From contig NZ_LT629702.1 of assembly GCF_900103345.1 (NCBI RefSeq), forward strand, positions 4,588,001 to 4,652,000: a stretch of DNA of 64,000 bases. The letters run 5' to 3'. The notes under the pieces are model-generated. The model was given only the letters and a program-made list of their open reading frames with translations. It was not told where the DNA came from and searched no databases. Positions 1 through 10,200 of this stretch are shown here, in pieces. A program made the translations under genes and the position numbers. Source of the stretch: Pseudomonas azotoformans (GTDB taxonomy: Bacteria > Pseudomonadota > Gammaproteobacteria > Pseudomonadales > Pseudomonadaceae). Positions within the stretch are counted from its first letter, which is position 1, and every line of letters starts with the position of its first letter.

Positions 1-1
1 G

Positions 2-1003
2 GAGCTGGAACTGATTGTGCTGTTCGACCGCCACGAACCGAGCCTGGAAGGTAGCGTCGGCGCAGCGCAGTTCCTGCCGTTCTGTACCCCGGCGATCAAC
101 CTGTTTCCCAAGCGCGTGGACCGTATCCATCTGTCCGACCGCGTCAACGAACACCATGTGATCGCCGACCGCACACGGCCGATGGATTTCGAGATTCATT
201 CCTTGAGCGGCATCACCGGCCACGGCACCGGGCCGGAGCAGCCGTTTTTGCCGTTCTACGCGGTGCGCGATCCGTCGCGTTATGGCCGTGACCAGGCGTA
301 TTACACCGTTCGCCGCGAGCCGCGTGTGCTGTCCAGCGACCAACGTCGCAACGGCCCGCGCTCCACCTATGTGGGCAGCGAAACCTTCGTCAGCCTGGTG
401 GACAGTCGGCAGTCGCCGTACCGCCACGACCTGCGCCAGCTCGGCGTGACCGCGCTGTGCACCAACCGCGATCTGCCGTTGTTCATGAGCGTGGGCAACG
501 GCAAGACCGACTTCACCCTGGCCGACAGCGCGCCGGTATTGTCGGTGCGCTGCGTGGCAGGCCCGAGCCGCCCGCGCCCCAGCCACGCGCATGACGCCAA
601 GGCCTGGCGCCTGATCAGCCAGCTCTCGCTCAACTATTTGTCCCTGAGCGAACAGGGCGAGGGCGCCGGCGCCTTGCGCGAACTGCTGCGCCTGTACGGC
701 GACAGCAACGACGCCGCGCTGCAATTGCAGATCGAAGGCCTGCGCGAGGTCAGCAGCAAAGCCGTGACCCGACGCCTGCCGATGCCCGGCCCGATCGTGT
801 TCGGCCGGGGCCTGGAGATCACCCTGGAATTCGATGAAAACGCGTTTCGCGGCACCGGTGTGTTCCTGCTCGGTGCGGTGTTGGAACGCTTCCTGGCACG
901 CTACGTGTCGATCAACAGTTTTACCGAGACGGTGATCCGTACCACCGAACGCGGCGAGATCATGCGATGGAAAGCCAAGCCCGGACGTCGTCCGACCCTG
1001 TGA
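2..1003 (+). CDS. tssF: TssF, type VI secretion baseplate protein (3' part, cut by window start)
   Basis: This is the C-terminal ~333 residues of TssF (VasA/ImpG family), a component of the T6SS baseplate wedge in the cytoplasm, which assembles with TssG, TssE and TssK around VgrG. The reading frame is open from base 2, so the start lies outside the window. Family resemblance shows in the stretch around the FCTPAINLFPKRVDRI motif and the RDPSRYG segment, followed by the C-terminal FTETVIRTTERGEIMRW block typical of TssF ends. Its 3' end overlaps tssG by 37 bases, the usual tssF-tssG arrangement, so the two are very probably translated together. Identification rests on motif recognition and on the unambiguous T6SS neighbours. 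Confidence 0.93.
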   Translation, partial: ELELIVLFDRHEPSLEGSVGAAQFLPFCTPAINLFPKRVDRIHLSDRVNEHHVIADRTRPMDFEIHSLSGITGHGTGPEQPFLPFYAVRDPSRYGRDQAYYTVRREPRVLSSDQRRNGPRSTYVGSETFVSLVDSRQSPYRHDLRQLGVTALCTNRDLPLFMSVGNGKTDFTLADSAPVLSVRCVAGPSRPRPSHAHDAKAWRLISQLSLNYLSLSEQGEGAGALRELLRLYGDSNDAALQLQIEGLREVSSKAVTRRLPMPGPIVFGRGLEITLEFDENAFRGTGVFLLGAVLERFLARYVSINSFTETVIRTTERGEIMRWKAKPGRRPTL

Positions 1004-2010
1004 GTACCCTGGATGCGATGCACCAGGAGCCCTGGGAATACGATTTCTTCCAGGCGCTGCGGCGTATCGAGTGCGAATCGCCGGAGCTGCCGCGCCTGGG
1101 CCATTCCCTGCGCCTGGCGGATGACCCGCTGCGCCTGGGGCAACAGGCCGATTGCACCTTCGCCCCGGCCACGCTGGCCTCGGTCGACCCCGGCGGCGAC
1201 GGCAAGCCGGCGCGCCTGGAGCAGTTCTTCTTCGGTCTTGGCGGCCCCAACGGCCCGCTGCCACTGCACATCACCGAGTACGTGCGCGAGCGTCAGCGCA
1301 ACAACGCCGACAGCACCAGCAAGCAGTTCCTGGATGTGTTCCACCATCGCCTGCTCAGCCTGTTTTACCGGGCCTGGGCCGAGGCGCGGCCGACCGTCAG
1401 CCACGACCGCCCGGACGATGACTACTGGTCGGCACGCCTCGCCGCGCTGAGCGGCCGGGGCATGCCGAGCCTGCTGAATCAGGGGCTGATCCCGGATACC
1501 GCCAAGCTGCACTACAGCGGCCACCTGTCGGCGCAAACCCGCTACCCGGACGGCCTGAAGGCGATTCTCAGCGAGTATTTCGGCCTGCCGGTAGAGATCG
1601 AAGAGTACGTAGGCCAATGGTTGGAACTGCCCGAACGCAGCCGCGTGAGTGTGAGCGCCAACCGCCTGGGCGTGGACTTTTGCCTGGGCAGCTTCGTGTG
1701 GGACCGCCAGCACAAATTCCGTATCCGCCTGGGCCCGCTCACGCTGGATGACTACATGGGCATGCTGCCCGGCCACCAGCCATTCAACGAACTGGTGGCG
1801 TGGGTGGCCGAGTACCTGGGCCATGAACTGGACTGGGACCTGAACCTGGTTTTGCAACAACCCGAAGTCCCGGCGCTGCAACTCAACGGCCAGTTCCGCC
1901 TGGGCTTCAACACCTGGCTCGGTAAACCCGAGCATGACGCCAACGACCTAATCCTGGCCCGGCACTACGCCGACCACGCCACCACCTCAAGGAATCCAGA
2001 GCATGGGTGA
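967..2010 (+). CDS. tssG: TssG, type VI secretion baseplate protein
   Basis: TssG (VasB/ImpH family), 347 residues, the partner of TssF in the baseplate wedge. The N-terminus contains the family-typical EPWEYDFFQALRRIE block (about residues 19-33), then the FFGLGGPNGPLPLHITEY motif (about residues 87-104) and a C-terminal LGFNTWLG segment. The start ATG at 967 lies inside tssF; a later ATG at 1018 would remove the first 17 residues, but homologues as I remember them keep a short leader before the EPW motif. The 3' end overlaps tssH by 8 bases, so tssF-tssG-tssH read as one translationally coupled operon. Length fits the family. Confidence 0.95.
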   Translation: MESQARTSSDPVSTLDAMHQEPWEYDFFQALRRIECESPELPRLGHSLRLADDPLRLGQQADCTFAPATLASVDPGGDGKPARLEQFFFGLGGPNGPLPLHITEYVRERQRNNADSTSKQFLDVFHHRLLSLFYRAWAEARPTVSHDRPDDDYWSARLAALSGRGMPSLLNQGLIPDTAKLHYSGHLSAQTRYPDGLKAILSEYFGLPVEIEEYVGQWLELPERSRVSVSANRLGVDFCLGSFVWDRQHKFRIRLGPLTLDDYMGMLPGHQPFNELVAWVAEYLGHELDWDLNLVLQQPEVPALQLNGQFRLGFNTWLGKPEHDANDLILARHYADHATTSRNPEHG

Positions 2011-4660
2011 AATCAGTCGCGCCGCACTGTTCGGCAAACTCAACAGCGTGGCCTACAAGGCCATCGAAGCCGCCACCGTGTTCTGCAAACTGCGGGGCAA
2101 CCCGTATGTGGAACTGGCCCACTGGTTTCACCAGTTGCTGCAACTGCAGGACTCGGACCTGCACCGCATCATCCGCCAGTTCAACGTCGAGCCGGCACGC
2201 CTGGCCCGTGACCTTACCGAAGCGCTGGACCGCCTGCCGCGTGGCTCGACGTCGATCACCGACCTGTCGTCCCATGTGGAAGAAGCCGTCGAGCGCGGCT
2301 GGGTCTACGGCAGCCTGATGTTCGGCGAAAGCCAGGTGCGCACCGGTTACCTGGTGCTGGGCATTCTCAAGACGCCGAGCCTGCGTCACGCGCTGCTGGG
2401 TTTGTCCGCCGAATTCGACAAGATCAAGGCCGAGGCCCTGAGCGAACGCTTTGATGAATACGTGGGCGACTCGCCGGAAAACGCGCTCAGCGCCAGCGAC
2501 GGTTTCAACGCCGGCGCCGTGCCGGGCGAAGCCAGCGGCGCGATGGCGCCGAGTGCGATGGGCAAGCAGGAAGCGCTCAAGCGCTTCACTGTCGACCTGA
2601 CCGAACAGGCGCGCAGCGGCAAGCTCGATCCGATTGTTGGCCGAGATGAAGAGATCCGCCAACTGGTCGACATCCTTATGCGTCGCCGTCAGAACAACCC
2701 GATCCTCACCGGTGAAGCCGGCGTGGGCAAGACCGCTGTGGTCGAAGGCTTCGCCCTGCGCATTGTCGCCGGCGACGTACCGCCAGCCTTGAAAGACGTG
2801 GAACTGCGCAGCCTCGATGTGGGCCTGCTGCAAGCCGGCGCCAGCATGAAAGGCGAGTTCGAACAGCGTCTGCGCCAGGTTATCGAAGACGTCCAGGCCT
2901 CGCCCAAGCCGATCATCCTGTTTATCGATGAAGCCCACACGTTGGTGGGTGCCGGTGGCGCTGCCGGAACAGGTGATGCCGCCAACCTGCTCAAGCCGGC
3001 CCTGGCCCGTGGCACCTTGCGCACCGTGGCCGCCACCACCTGGGCCGAGTACAAGAAGCACATCGAGAAAGACCCGGCCCTGACCCGTCGCTTCCAGGTG
3101 GTGCAAGTCGCCGAGCCGTCGGAAGACAAGGCGCTGCTGATGATGCGCGGCGTGGCCTCGACCATGGAAAAGCACCACCAGGTGCAGATCCTCGATGAAG
3201 CCCTGGAAGCGTCGGTGAAGCTGTCCCACCGCTACATCCCGGCGCGCCAGTTGCCGGATAAGTCGGTGAGCCTGCTCGACACCGCCTGTGCTCGCGTTGC
3301 TATCAGCCTGCACGCGGTGCCGGCCGAAGTGGACGACAGCCGTCGTCGTATCGAGGCGTTGGAAACTGAGTTGCAGATCATCGCCCGTGAGCATGCCATT
3401 GGCATTGCGATTGGTGCACGCCAGACCAATACAGAGGCGCTGTTGAGCGCTGAGCGTGAGCGTCTGGCGACCTTGGAAAGCCGCTGGGCCGAAGAGAAAG
3501 CGCTGGTGGATGAACTGCTCGCCACCCGTGCAACATTGCGTGAAAAAGCCGGCGTGGTGGACAGTGGCAACGATGAACTACGCGCCCAATTGGTCGACCT
3601 GCAACAGCGCCTCACCGAACTGCAAGGCGAAACCCCGCTGATCCTGCCCACCGTGGATTACCAGGCCGTAGCCTCGGTGGTCGCCGACTGGACCGGCATT
3701 CCGGTGGGTCGCATGGCGCGCAATGAACTGGAGACGGTGCTCAACCTCGACCAGCACCTGAAGAAACGCATCATCGGCCAGGACCACGCCCTGCAGATGA
3801 TCGCCAAGCGCATCCAGACCTCCCGCGCCGGCCTCGACAACCCGAGCAAGCCGATCGGCGTGTTCATGCTCGCCGGCACTTCGGGCGTGGGCAAGACCGA
3901 AACCGCCCTGGCCCTGGCCGAGGCCATGTACGGCGGCGAACAGAATGTCATCACCATCAACATGAGCGAATTCCAGGAAGCCCACACGGTGTCGACCCTC
4001 AAGGGCGCGCCACCGGGTTACATCGGCTACGGCGAAGGCGGCGTGCTCACCGAAGCGGTGCGGCGCAAGCCCTACAGCGTGGTGCTGCTGGACGAGGTGG
4101 AAAAAGCCCACCCGGACGTGCACGAGATCTTCTTCCAGGTGTTCGACAAGGGTGTGATGGAAGACGGCGAAGGCCGGGTGATCGACTTCAAGAACACCCT
4201 GATCCTGCTGACCACCAACGCCGGCACCGAGCTGATTTCCCAGGTGTGCAAAGACCCGGCGAACGTGCCGGCGCCGGAAGACATCGCCAAGGCCCTGCGC
4301 CAGCCGCTGCTGGAGATCTTCCCGCCGGCCCTGCTCGGCCGCCTGGTGACCATTCCGTACTACCCGCTGAGCGACGAGATGCTCAAGGCGATCACCCGCC
4401 TGCAGCTCAACCGCATCAAGAAGCGCGTGGAGAGCACCCACAAAGTGGCCTTCGACTACGACGACGCAGTGGTCGACCTGATCGTCTCGCGCTGCACCGA
4501 AACCGAAAGCGGCGGGCGCATGATCGACACCATCCTCACCAACAGCCTGCTGCCGGACATGAGCCGTGAATTCCTCACGCGCATGCTGGAAGGCAAGGCG
4601 TTGGCGGGGGTACGGATCAGCAGTCGGGATAATGAATTGCACTACGACTTCAGCGATTGA
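2003..4660 (+). CDS. tssH: TssH/ClpV, T6SS sheath-recycling AAA+ ATPase
   Basis: ClpV-type AAA+ ATPase of 885 residues that disassembles the contracted TssB/TssC sheath in the cytoplasm so that it can be reused. It has a Clp N domain (about residues 1-160), a first AAA+ module with Walker A GEAGVGKT near residue 237 and Walker B ILFIDEAH, a coiled middle region (about 400-530) and a second AAA+ module with Walker A GTSGVGKT near residue 625 followed by VVLLDEVEKAHPDV. The GPPGYIGYGE-like pore motif appears as GAPPGYIGYGEGG. The gene starts inside tssG, indicating coupling. Position between tssG and vgrG distinguishes it from the housekeeping ClpB. Confidence 0.96.
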   Translation: MGEISRAALFGKLNSVAYKAIEAATVFCKLRGNPYVELAHWFHQLLQLQDSDLHRIIRQFNVEPARLARDLTEALDRLPRGSTSITDLSSHVEEAVERGWVYGSLMFGESQVRTGYLVLGILKTPSLRHALLGLSAEFDKIKAEALSERFDEYVGDSPENALSASDGFNAGAVPGEASGAMAPSAMGKQEALKRFTVDLTEQARSGKLDPIVGRDEEIRQLVDILMRRRQNNPILTGEAGVGKTAVVEGFALRIVAGDVPPALKDVELRSLDVGLLQAGASMKGEFEQRLRQVIEDVQASPKPIILFIDEAHTLVGAGGAAGTGDAANLLKPALARGTLRTVAATTWAEYKKHIEKDPALTRRFQVVQVAEPSEDKALLMMRGVASTMEKHHQVQILDEALEASVKLSHRYIPARQLPDKSVSLLDTACARVAISLHAVPAEVDDSRRRIEALETELQIIAREHAIGIAIGARQTNTEALLSAERERLATLESRWAEEKALVDELLATRATLREKAGVVDSGNDELRAQLVDLQQRLTELQGETPLILPTVDYQAVASVVADWTGIPVGRMARNELETVLNLDQHLKKRIIGQDHALQMIAKRIQTSRAGLDNPSKPIGVFMLAGTSGVGKTETALALAEAMYGGEQNVITINMSEFQEAHTVSTLKGAPPGYIGYGEGGVLTEAVRRKPYSVVLLDEVEKAHPDVHEIFFQVFDKGVMEDGEGRVIDFKNTLILLTTNAGTELISQVCKDPANVPAPEDIAKALRQPLLEIFPPALLGRLVTIPYYPLSDEMLKAITRLQLNRIKKRVESTHKVAFDYDDAVVDLIVSRCTETESGGRMIDTILTNSLLPDMSREFLTRMLEGKALAGVRISSRDNELHYDFSD

Positions 4661-4683
4661 CCTGTCGAAATGTGATTAAAACT

Positions 4684-4770
4684 GTGGGAGGGGGCTTGCC
4701 CCCGATGGCGTCGGGTCAGCCAGAAATTTCTAACCTGATACACCGCTATCGGGGGCAAGCCCCCTCCCAC
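4684..4770. repeat. REPIN (inverted pair of REP sequences, GTGGGAGGGGGCTTGCCCCC type)
   Basis: Two copies of a ~23-base GC-rich palindromic REP unit in opposite orientation enclose about 40 bases between tssH and vgrG. The same unit recurs at 23724, 26428 and 40910, with a degenerate single copy at 32333. This matches the class of REP doublets (REPINs) described for P. fluorescens SBW25. It sits inside the T6SS cluster downstream of tssH and may affect read-through into vgrG, which is inference. Confidence 0.9.
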
Positions 4771-4816
4771 ACTTGATTCGGTTTCTTCAGTTATCAAGTC
4801 ATTTACGGGTTAACCG

Positions 4817-6757
4817 ATGCTATTCAACCAAGCCTCACGCCTGGCCAAGATCACCAGCCCCCTCGGGCCGGATGTGCTGCTGCTCAATGAAATGGGCGGC
4901 GGCGAAGAGCTGGGCAGGCTGTTCAGTTACGAGCTGCAACTGACGTCCCTGGACGCCAACATCGACCTCAACCAGTTGCTCGGCAAGCCCATGAGCGTGG
5001 GCCTGCAACTGGCGGACGGCGGTGAACGGCACTTCCACGGCATCGTCGCGCGGTGCAGCCAGAACATCGACCAGGGCCAGTTCGCCAGTTACCAGGTGAC
5101 GCTGCGCCCGTGGCTGTGGCTGCTCAGCCGCACCTCCGATTGCCGGATTTTCCAGAACCTGAGCATCCCGCAGATCATCAAGCAGGTGTTCCGCGACCTG
5201 GGTTTTTCCGATTTCGAAGACGCCCTGAGCCGGCCGTACCGCGAGTGGGAATACTGCGTGCAGTATCGCGAGACCAGCTTCGATTTCGTCAGCCGCTTGA
5301 TGGAACAGGAAGGCATCTACTACTTCTTCCGCCACGAGCAAGACCGCCATGTGCTGGTGCTGGCCGATGCCTACGGCGCCCACACCACGGTGCCAGGCTA
5401 CGCGTCGATCCCGTACTACCCCAAGGACGAGCAGCAGCGCGAACGCGACCACATGCACAACTGGCACCTGGCGCAGGAGGTGCAGCCCGGTTCGCTGGAG
5501 CTCAACGACTACGACTTCCAGCGCCCCAGCGCCAGCATCGATGTGCGCTCGGCCATGCCACGCCCGCACACCGCCGGCGACTACCCGCTGTACGATTACC
5601 CCGGCACCTACGTGCAAAGCGAGGACGGCGAACACTATGCCCGAACCCGCATCGAAGCCTTGCAAACCCTGCATGAACAGATCGAGTTCAGCGGTAATGC
5701 ACGGGGTTTGGGTTCGGGGCATTTGTTCAGCCTCACCGGCTTCAGTCGCCAGGACCAGAACCGCGAATACCTGATCATCGGCTGCCGCTACTACATCGTC
5801 CAGGAAAGCCTGGAGAGCGGCGGCGGTTCGGGCTCGGCACAGTTCGAAAGCAGCCTGACCTGCATTGACGCCCAACAGAGCTTCCGCCCGCTCGCCATCA
5901 CTCACCGTCCTATCGTCAAAGGCCCGCAGACCGCGCTGGTGGTTGGCCCCAAGGGCGAGGAAATCTGGACCGACCAGTACGGCCGCGTCAAGGTGCACTT
6001 CTACTGGGACCGTCACGACCAATCCAACGAGAACAGCTCGTGCTGGATTCGCGTGTCGCAATCCTGGGCCGGCAAGAACTGGGGCTCGATGCAGATTCCC
6101 CGGATCGGCCAGGAAGTGATTGTGAGCTTTTTGGAAGGTGATCCCGACCGGCCGATCATCACCGGGCGGGTGTACAACGCCGAGCAGACCGTGCCCTACG
6201 ACCTGCCGGAAAATGCGACCCAGAGCGGCATGAAAAGCCGTTCGAGCAAGGGCGGCACGCCGGCCAACTTCAATGAAATCCGCATGGAGGACAAGAAGGG
6301 GTTGGAGCAGTTGTATATCCATGCCGAGCGCAACCAAGACATCGTGGTCGAGGTGGATGAGAGCCACTCGGTGGGGCATGACCGCAACAAGAGCATCGGC
6401 CACAACGAGACGGTGACCATCGGCAACAACCGCCTGCGCATCGTCAAGCAGGAAGACATCCTCTCGGTGGGCCAGCGCAAGACCGACAGCATCAGCCAGA
6501 GCTACGTCATCGAAGTGGGCGAAAACCTGCGCCTGGTCTGCGGTGAAAGCATCCTGGAGTTGAACGCCAGCGGGCAGATCAACCTCACCGGCGTGCAGAT
6601 CAGCTTCTATGCCAGCGGCGACGCCGAGTTCAACACTGGCGGCGTGCTGCACCTGAACAACGGCGGCGGCCCCGGCGCCACGCCCGATGGCCAGGGCCAG
6701 AAAGCCGCCATCGACGCCAACATCAAAGCCGCGTTCCCCGCGCCTAAAAGCTCCTGA
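4817..6757 (+). CDS. vgrG: VgrG/TssI, T6SS spike protein
   Basis: VgrG spike protein of 646 residues; trimers tip the Hcp tube and are capped by PAAR proteins that carry effectors. The N-terminal gp27-like part includes the YCVQYRETSFDFVSRLMEQEG motif region (about residues 136-155). A gp5-like OB domain follows with TDQYGRVKVHFYWDRHD near residue 385 and the hallmark EVIVSFLEGDPDRPIITGRVYN region near 435. The tail (about 470-646) is a beta-rich needle with a short Gly/Pro-rich end; no extra enzymatic domain is seen, so it is a structural rather than 'evolved' VgrG. The chaperone gene and Rhs effector begin 14 and 461 bases downstream, which makes it the likely carrier of both Rhs proteins. 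Confidence 0.96.
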   Translation: MLFNQASRLAKITSPLGPDVLLLNEMGGGEELGRLFSYELQLTSLDANIDLNQLLGKPMSVGLQLADGGERHFHGIVARCSQNIDQGQFASYQVTLRPWLWLLSRTSDCRIFQNLSIPQIIKQVFRDLGFSDFEDALSRPYREWEYCVQYRETSFDFVSRLMEQEGIYYFFRHEQDRHVLVLADAYGAHTTVPGYASIPYYPKDEQQRERDHMHNWHLAQEVQPGSLELNDYDFQRPSASIDVRSAMPRPHTAGDYPLYDYPGTYVQSEDGEHYARTRIEALQTLHEQIEFSGNARGLGSGHLFSLTGFSRQDQNREYLIIGCRYYIVQESLESGGGSGSAQFESSLTCIDAQQSFRPLAITHRPIVKGPQTALVVGPKGEEIWTDQYGRVKVHFYWDRHDQSNENSSCWIRVSQSWAGKNWGSMQIPRIGQEVIVSFLEGDPDRPIITGRVYNAEQTVPYDLPENATQSGMKSRSSKGGTPANFNEIRMEDKKGLEQLYIHAERNQDIVVEVDESHSVGHDRNKSIGHNETVTIGNNRLRIVKQEDILSVGQRKTDSISQSYVIEVGENLRLVCGESILELNASGQINLTGVQISFYASGDAEFNTGGVLHLNNGGGPGATPDGQGQKAAIDANIKAAFPAPKSS

Positions 6758-6771
6758 CGAGACCTGTTTTC

Positions 6772-7206
6772 ATGACGTATCGCATCAACGAATTCCAGTT
6801 TCAACTGCCCGCCAGCGAGTTGCAGGACGCGACGGTCAATATCCTCAAGTTCCCTGAATTGGGCACGTCCCTGATCGTCAGCCGCAGCCTGCTCGCCGAG
6901 GGTGAAACCCTGCACAGTAACTTCAATGACCAGCTCCAGCGCCTGGAAAAACAGGTGCAGGACCTGCGTTATCAACCGGGTGTTGATGTGCGCCTCGGCG
7001 CCGCGCAAGAGGTCGAAGGCATCGAGCTGCGCAGCCAGTTCAACAAGGGCAATGACAAGGTGTTCCAGTATCAGCTGGCGCTGGTGTTGCCGGGGACGCG
7101 CAAGATGCTCGCCTTGAGTTATGTGAAGGCGGACAAGCTCGGGGATGCCGAGGCGGCGCATTGGTCGACGATCAAGGGCTCGCTCGTGTTCGACGTCCCC
7201 CAGTGA
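6772..7206 (+). CDS. Eag-type (DUF1795/DcrB-like) T6SS effector chaperone
   Basis: A 144-residue cytoplasmic protein of the DUF1795/DcrB-like family, here in the Eag (effector-associated gene) role. Eag chaperones are known to shield the hydrophobic segments that flank the prePAAR motif of Rhs-type T6SS effectors and to help load them on VgrG. Supporting features are the size, the opening YRINEFQFQLP beta strand, the central FNDQLQRLEKQVQDL helix and above all the position: 14 bases after vgrG and 12 bases before an Rhs gene with an N-terminal hydrophobic prePAAR region. The second Rhs gene has no chaperone of its own and probably shares this one. Confidence 0.88.
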   Translation: MTYRINEFQFQLPASELQDATVNILKFPELGTSLIVSRSLLAEGETLHSNFNDQLQRLEKQVQDLRYQPGVDVRLGAAQEVEGIELRSQFNKGNDKVFQYQLALVLPGTRKMLALSYVKADKLGDAEAAHWSTIKGSLVFDVPQ

Positions 7207-7218
7207 AGCGGCCTTTGC

Positions 7219-10200
7219 ATGTCTGACGCACTGCTCTGGGCAGCGCGCCTGGGCGATGGGCTGTCCCACACCTCTGTCATGGCCGACATCCTCGGCGGTG
7301 TGCTGGAAGTGGCGGCCAACGTGGCGATTACTGCATTGGCGACCGCTGCGGTGGTGGCGGCTACCGGCATTACCGTCGCGACCGGTGGGCTGGGGGCCTG
7401 CGTGCTGGGGGCGGTCGTCGGCGTCATCGTCGGCATCGCCATGAGCAAGACCGGGGCCGACAAGGGGTTGAGCGCCATGTGCGAAGGAATCGGCAACGCG
7501 CTGTTCCCTCCCTCGGTCATGGCCACGATCCTCAGCGGGTCCACCGACACACTGATCAACGCCTTGCCCGCTGCGCGCGCGGCCGGCGTCGTGCCCTCCC
7601 ACGTCGCACCTGCGGGCACCGAAACCGAAACGCCGCCAGCACCGGAACACAGCGAAGAGCCCGGCTACCTGGACATGGCCAAAGGATTCTTTGCGCAAAT
7701 GTGGCGCCCCACCGTCGCCACGCCAGCGCCAGGTGCAGTCCCTAAACCGCTTGACGTGGTGACCTGCACAAAACATCCGCCGATGCCGCCGCAGTTTCTG
7801 GCCGAAGGCTCGGAAAAGGTCACGGTCAACGGTCAACCGGCGGTACGCAGCGGTGACCGCAGCACCTGCGATGCCACTGTGGTGTCGTCGGGGCTGATTT
7901 CGCCCAATGTGACTATCGGCGGCGGCTCCGTCGTGGTGCGCGAGATCCGCAGTGGCAAGACGCCGGGGGTTGGCCTGGCCGTCACCGCACTGATGATGCT
8001 CAAGGGGGGTAAAGGCAAGTTCCTCAGCAACCTTCCCTGCATGCTGCTGGCAGGCGTCAATTCGTTTGTGGTCAGTCAGGCCATGGGCGCATTGGCCAAC
8101 GCCGCTATGGGCTCTTCCAACCCGGTGCACGCGAGCACGGGGGCCAAGGTGCTGGGCGGTCCCGAGGAGCTGGATTTCGCCTTGCCCGGAATCATGTCCA
8201 TCGACTGGCAGCGTTTCTACAACAGCCGAGATGAACGCCGCGATGGCTTGTTTGGTGCCGGCTGGAGTGTGCCCTATGAAGTCAGCGTGCAGCTGCTGCC
8301 TCACACTGAAGGGGGCGACTACGCGTTGTACATCGACGAGCAGGGTCGACGTATCGACATGGGTTCGATCCCTTTGGGCGGTGCCGTGTTCAGCGCTGGC
8401 GAAGGCCTCAGTGTCAAGCGTCACTTGAACGGCCAGTGGCTGATCGAAAGCGCAGACGGCTTGTACCGGCTATTCGATCCGGCGCCACAGGACGCATCAT
8501 TGCTACGCCTGAGCCAACTGGGAGATCGCAACGACAACCGAATCCACCTCGACTATGCCGACGATGGTCGCCTGCTGGGCCTGCGTGACACCTTTGACCT
8601 GGTCAGGGTCGAGCTGACCTACGACAGCACTTGGCCCCGGCGCGTCAGCCGGATCGAACGGCTGTATCCCGACCACCACCGTGAAGTACTGATGCATTAC
8701 GCCTACGACGTCCGTGGCGACCTGGCCGCTGTACGCCAGTCCGACGGGCACGTGAAGCGCCGTTTTGCCTATGATGCCGGGCAGCGCATGGTCGAGCATC
8801 TATTGCCCAGCGGCCTGCGTTGCTTCTATCAGTGGGCCAGGGTTGATGACCGTGAATGGCGTGTTGTGCGGCATTGGACGGAGGCCGGGGACACCTACAC
8901 ATTCGACTATGCGCTGGACACCGGCATCACCCGTATCACCGACGGGCTGTCGCGCGTCAGCATTCGACACTGGGATGAGCGACACCAGATCATTGCGTCC
9001 ACCGATGCCCTGGGGCGAACCTGGGCCTTCCGGTGGAATGATGAAAGCCAACTACTGGGCGCAACCGACCCTCTCGGTGGGCATTATCAGTTCAGCTACG
9101 ACGATGCCGGCAACCTGACAGAGACCCTCGACCCCCTGGGGCGCAGTGAATCGACCTTGTGGCTGGAGCACTGGGCGCTGCCACTGGCGGAGACCGATGC
9201 CGCGGGCAATACCTGGCAGTACCATTACGACTCGCGGGGCAACTGCATTCGCGAAACCGACCCGCTGGGCAACCGCACGGTCTATCACTATGACGGACAC
9301 GGCCAAGTCAGCGAGATCATCGACGCCAGCGGCAAGCGCAAGACGTTGCGCTGGTCCCCACTGGGTCAATTGACCGAGCACACCGACTGTACGGGCCTGA
9401 CCACCCGTTTGAGCTACTGCAAGCGAGGCTTGCTGCTGGCCAGTACCGACGCGCTCGGGGAACGCACCACCTTCAAGTATGACGACCAGGGCCGCCTGAT
9501 CAGCAAGCAGTTGCCCGATGGGCGCAACGAACACTATCAGCGTGACGTCAGCGGCCAGTTGATCGGCTACAGCGACCCGGCCGGCCACACCACGCGCTTC
9601 GAGCATGCGTCGAACGGCCAGTTGCGCCACCGTATCGACGCCCATGGCCGCCGTGTGGAGTTGAGCCATGACGCCTATGGCCGCCTGCACAGCCTGACCA
9701 ACGAAAATGGCGAGTGCTACCGATTCGACTGGGACGACGGTGACCGCCTGACCCTCGAGCAGCGCCTGGACGGCTGCCGGAAACGGTACACGTACGACCC
9801 GCTGGACAATGTCACACAGGTAGAAACCCTCGCATCGTCCGACACCGAGCCCGCCATCATCCATGATCTGGAGCGGGATGCAGCAGGCCGGCTGATCGCC
9901 AAGCGCACCGTGGATGGCTGCACGACGTACCGCTACGATCAGCTCGACCAAGTCACAGCCATCACCTTTACAGGCCACGACGGCGAGCAGCAAACCCTGG
10001 GCTTCGGTTATGACGCCCTCGGCCAGCTGACCCTTGAGCAAAGCGCCGCCGGTTGCCTGGAGCATCTCTACGACGAATTGGGCAACCTGGCCCAGACCCG
10101 ACTTCCCGACGGCCGCTGGCTCAACCGCCTGCGCTACGGTAGCGGGCACTTGCATCAGGTCAACCTGGATGGGCAGGTCATCAGTGACTTCGAGCGCGAC

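Noticed and set aside
901..3394. Minus-strand frames opposite tssG and tssH
   Set aside because: Antisense to conserved T6SS genes; low-complexity Ala/Gln/Arg composition.
4817..6757. VgrG as an 'evolved' VgrG with its own effector domain
   Set aside because: At 646 residues with only a short Gly/Pro/Ala tail there is no room for an added catalytic domain.
6607..8424. Long minus-strand frame opposite the end of vgrG and the start of Rhs 1
   Set aside because: Crosses three real genes on the other strand and shows no domain or ribosome site.
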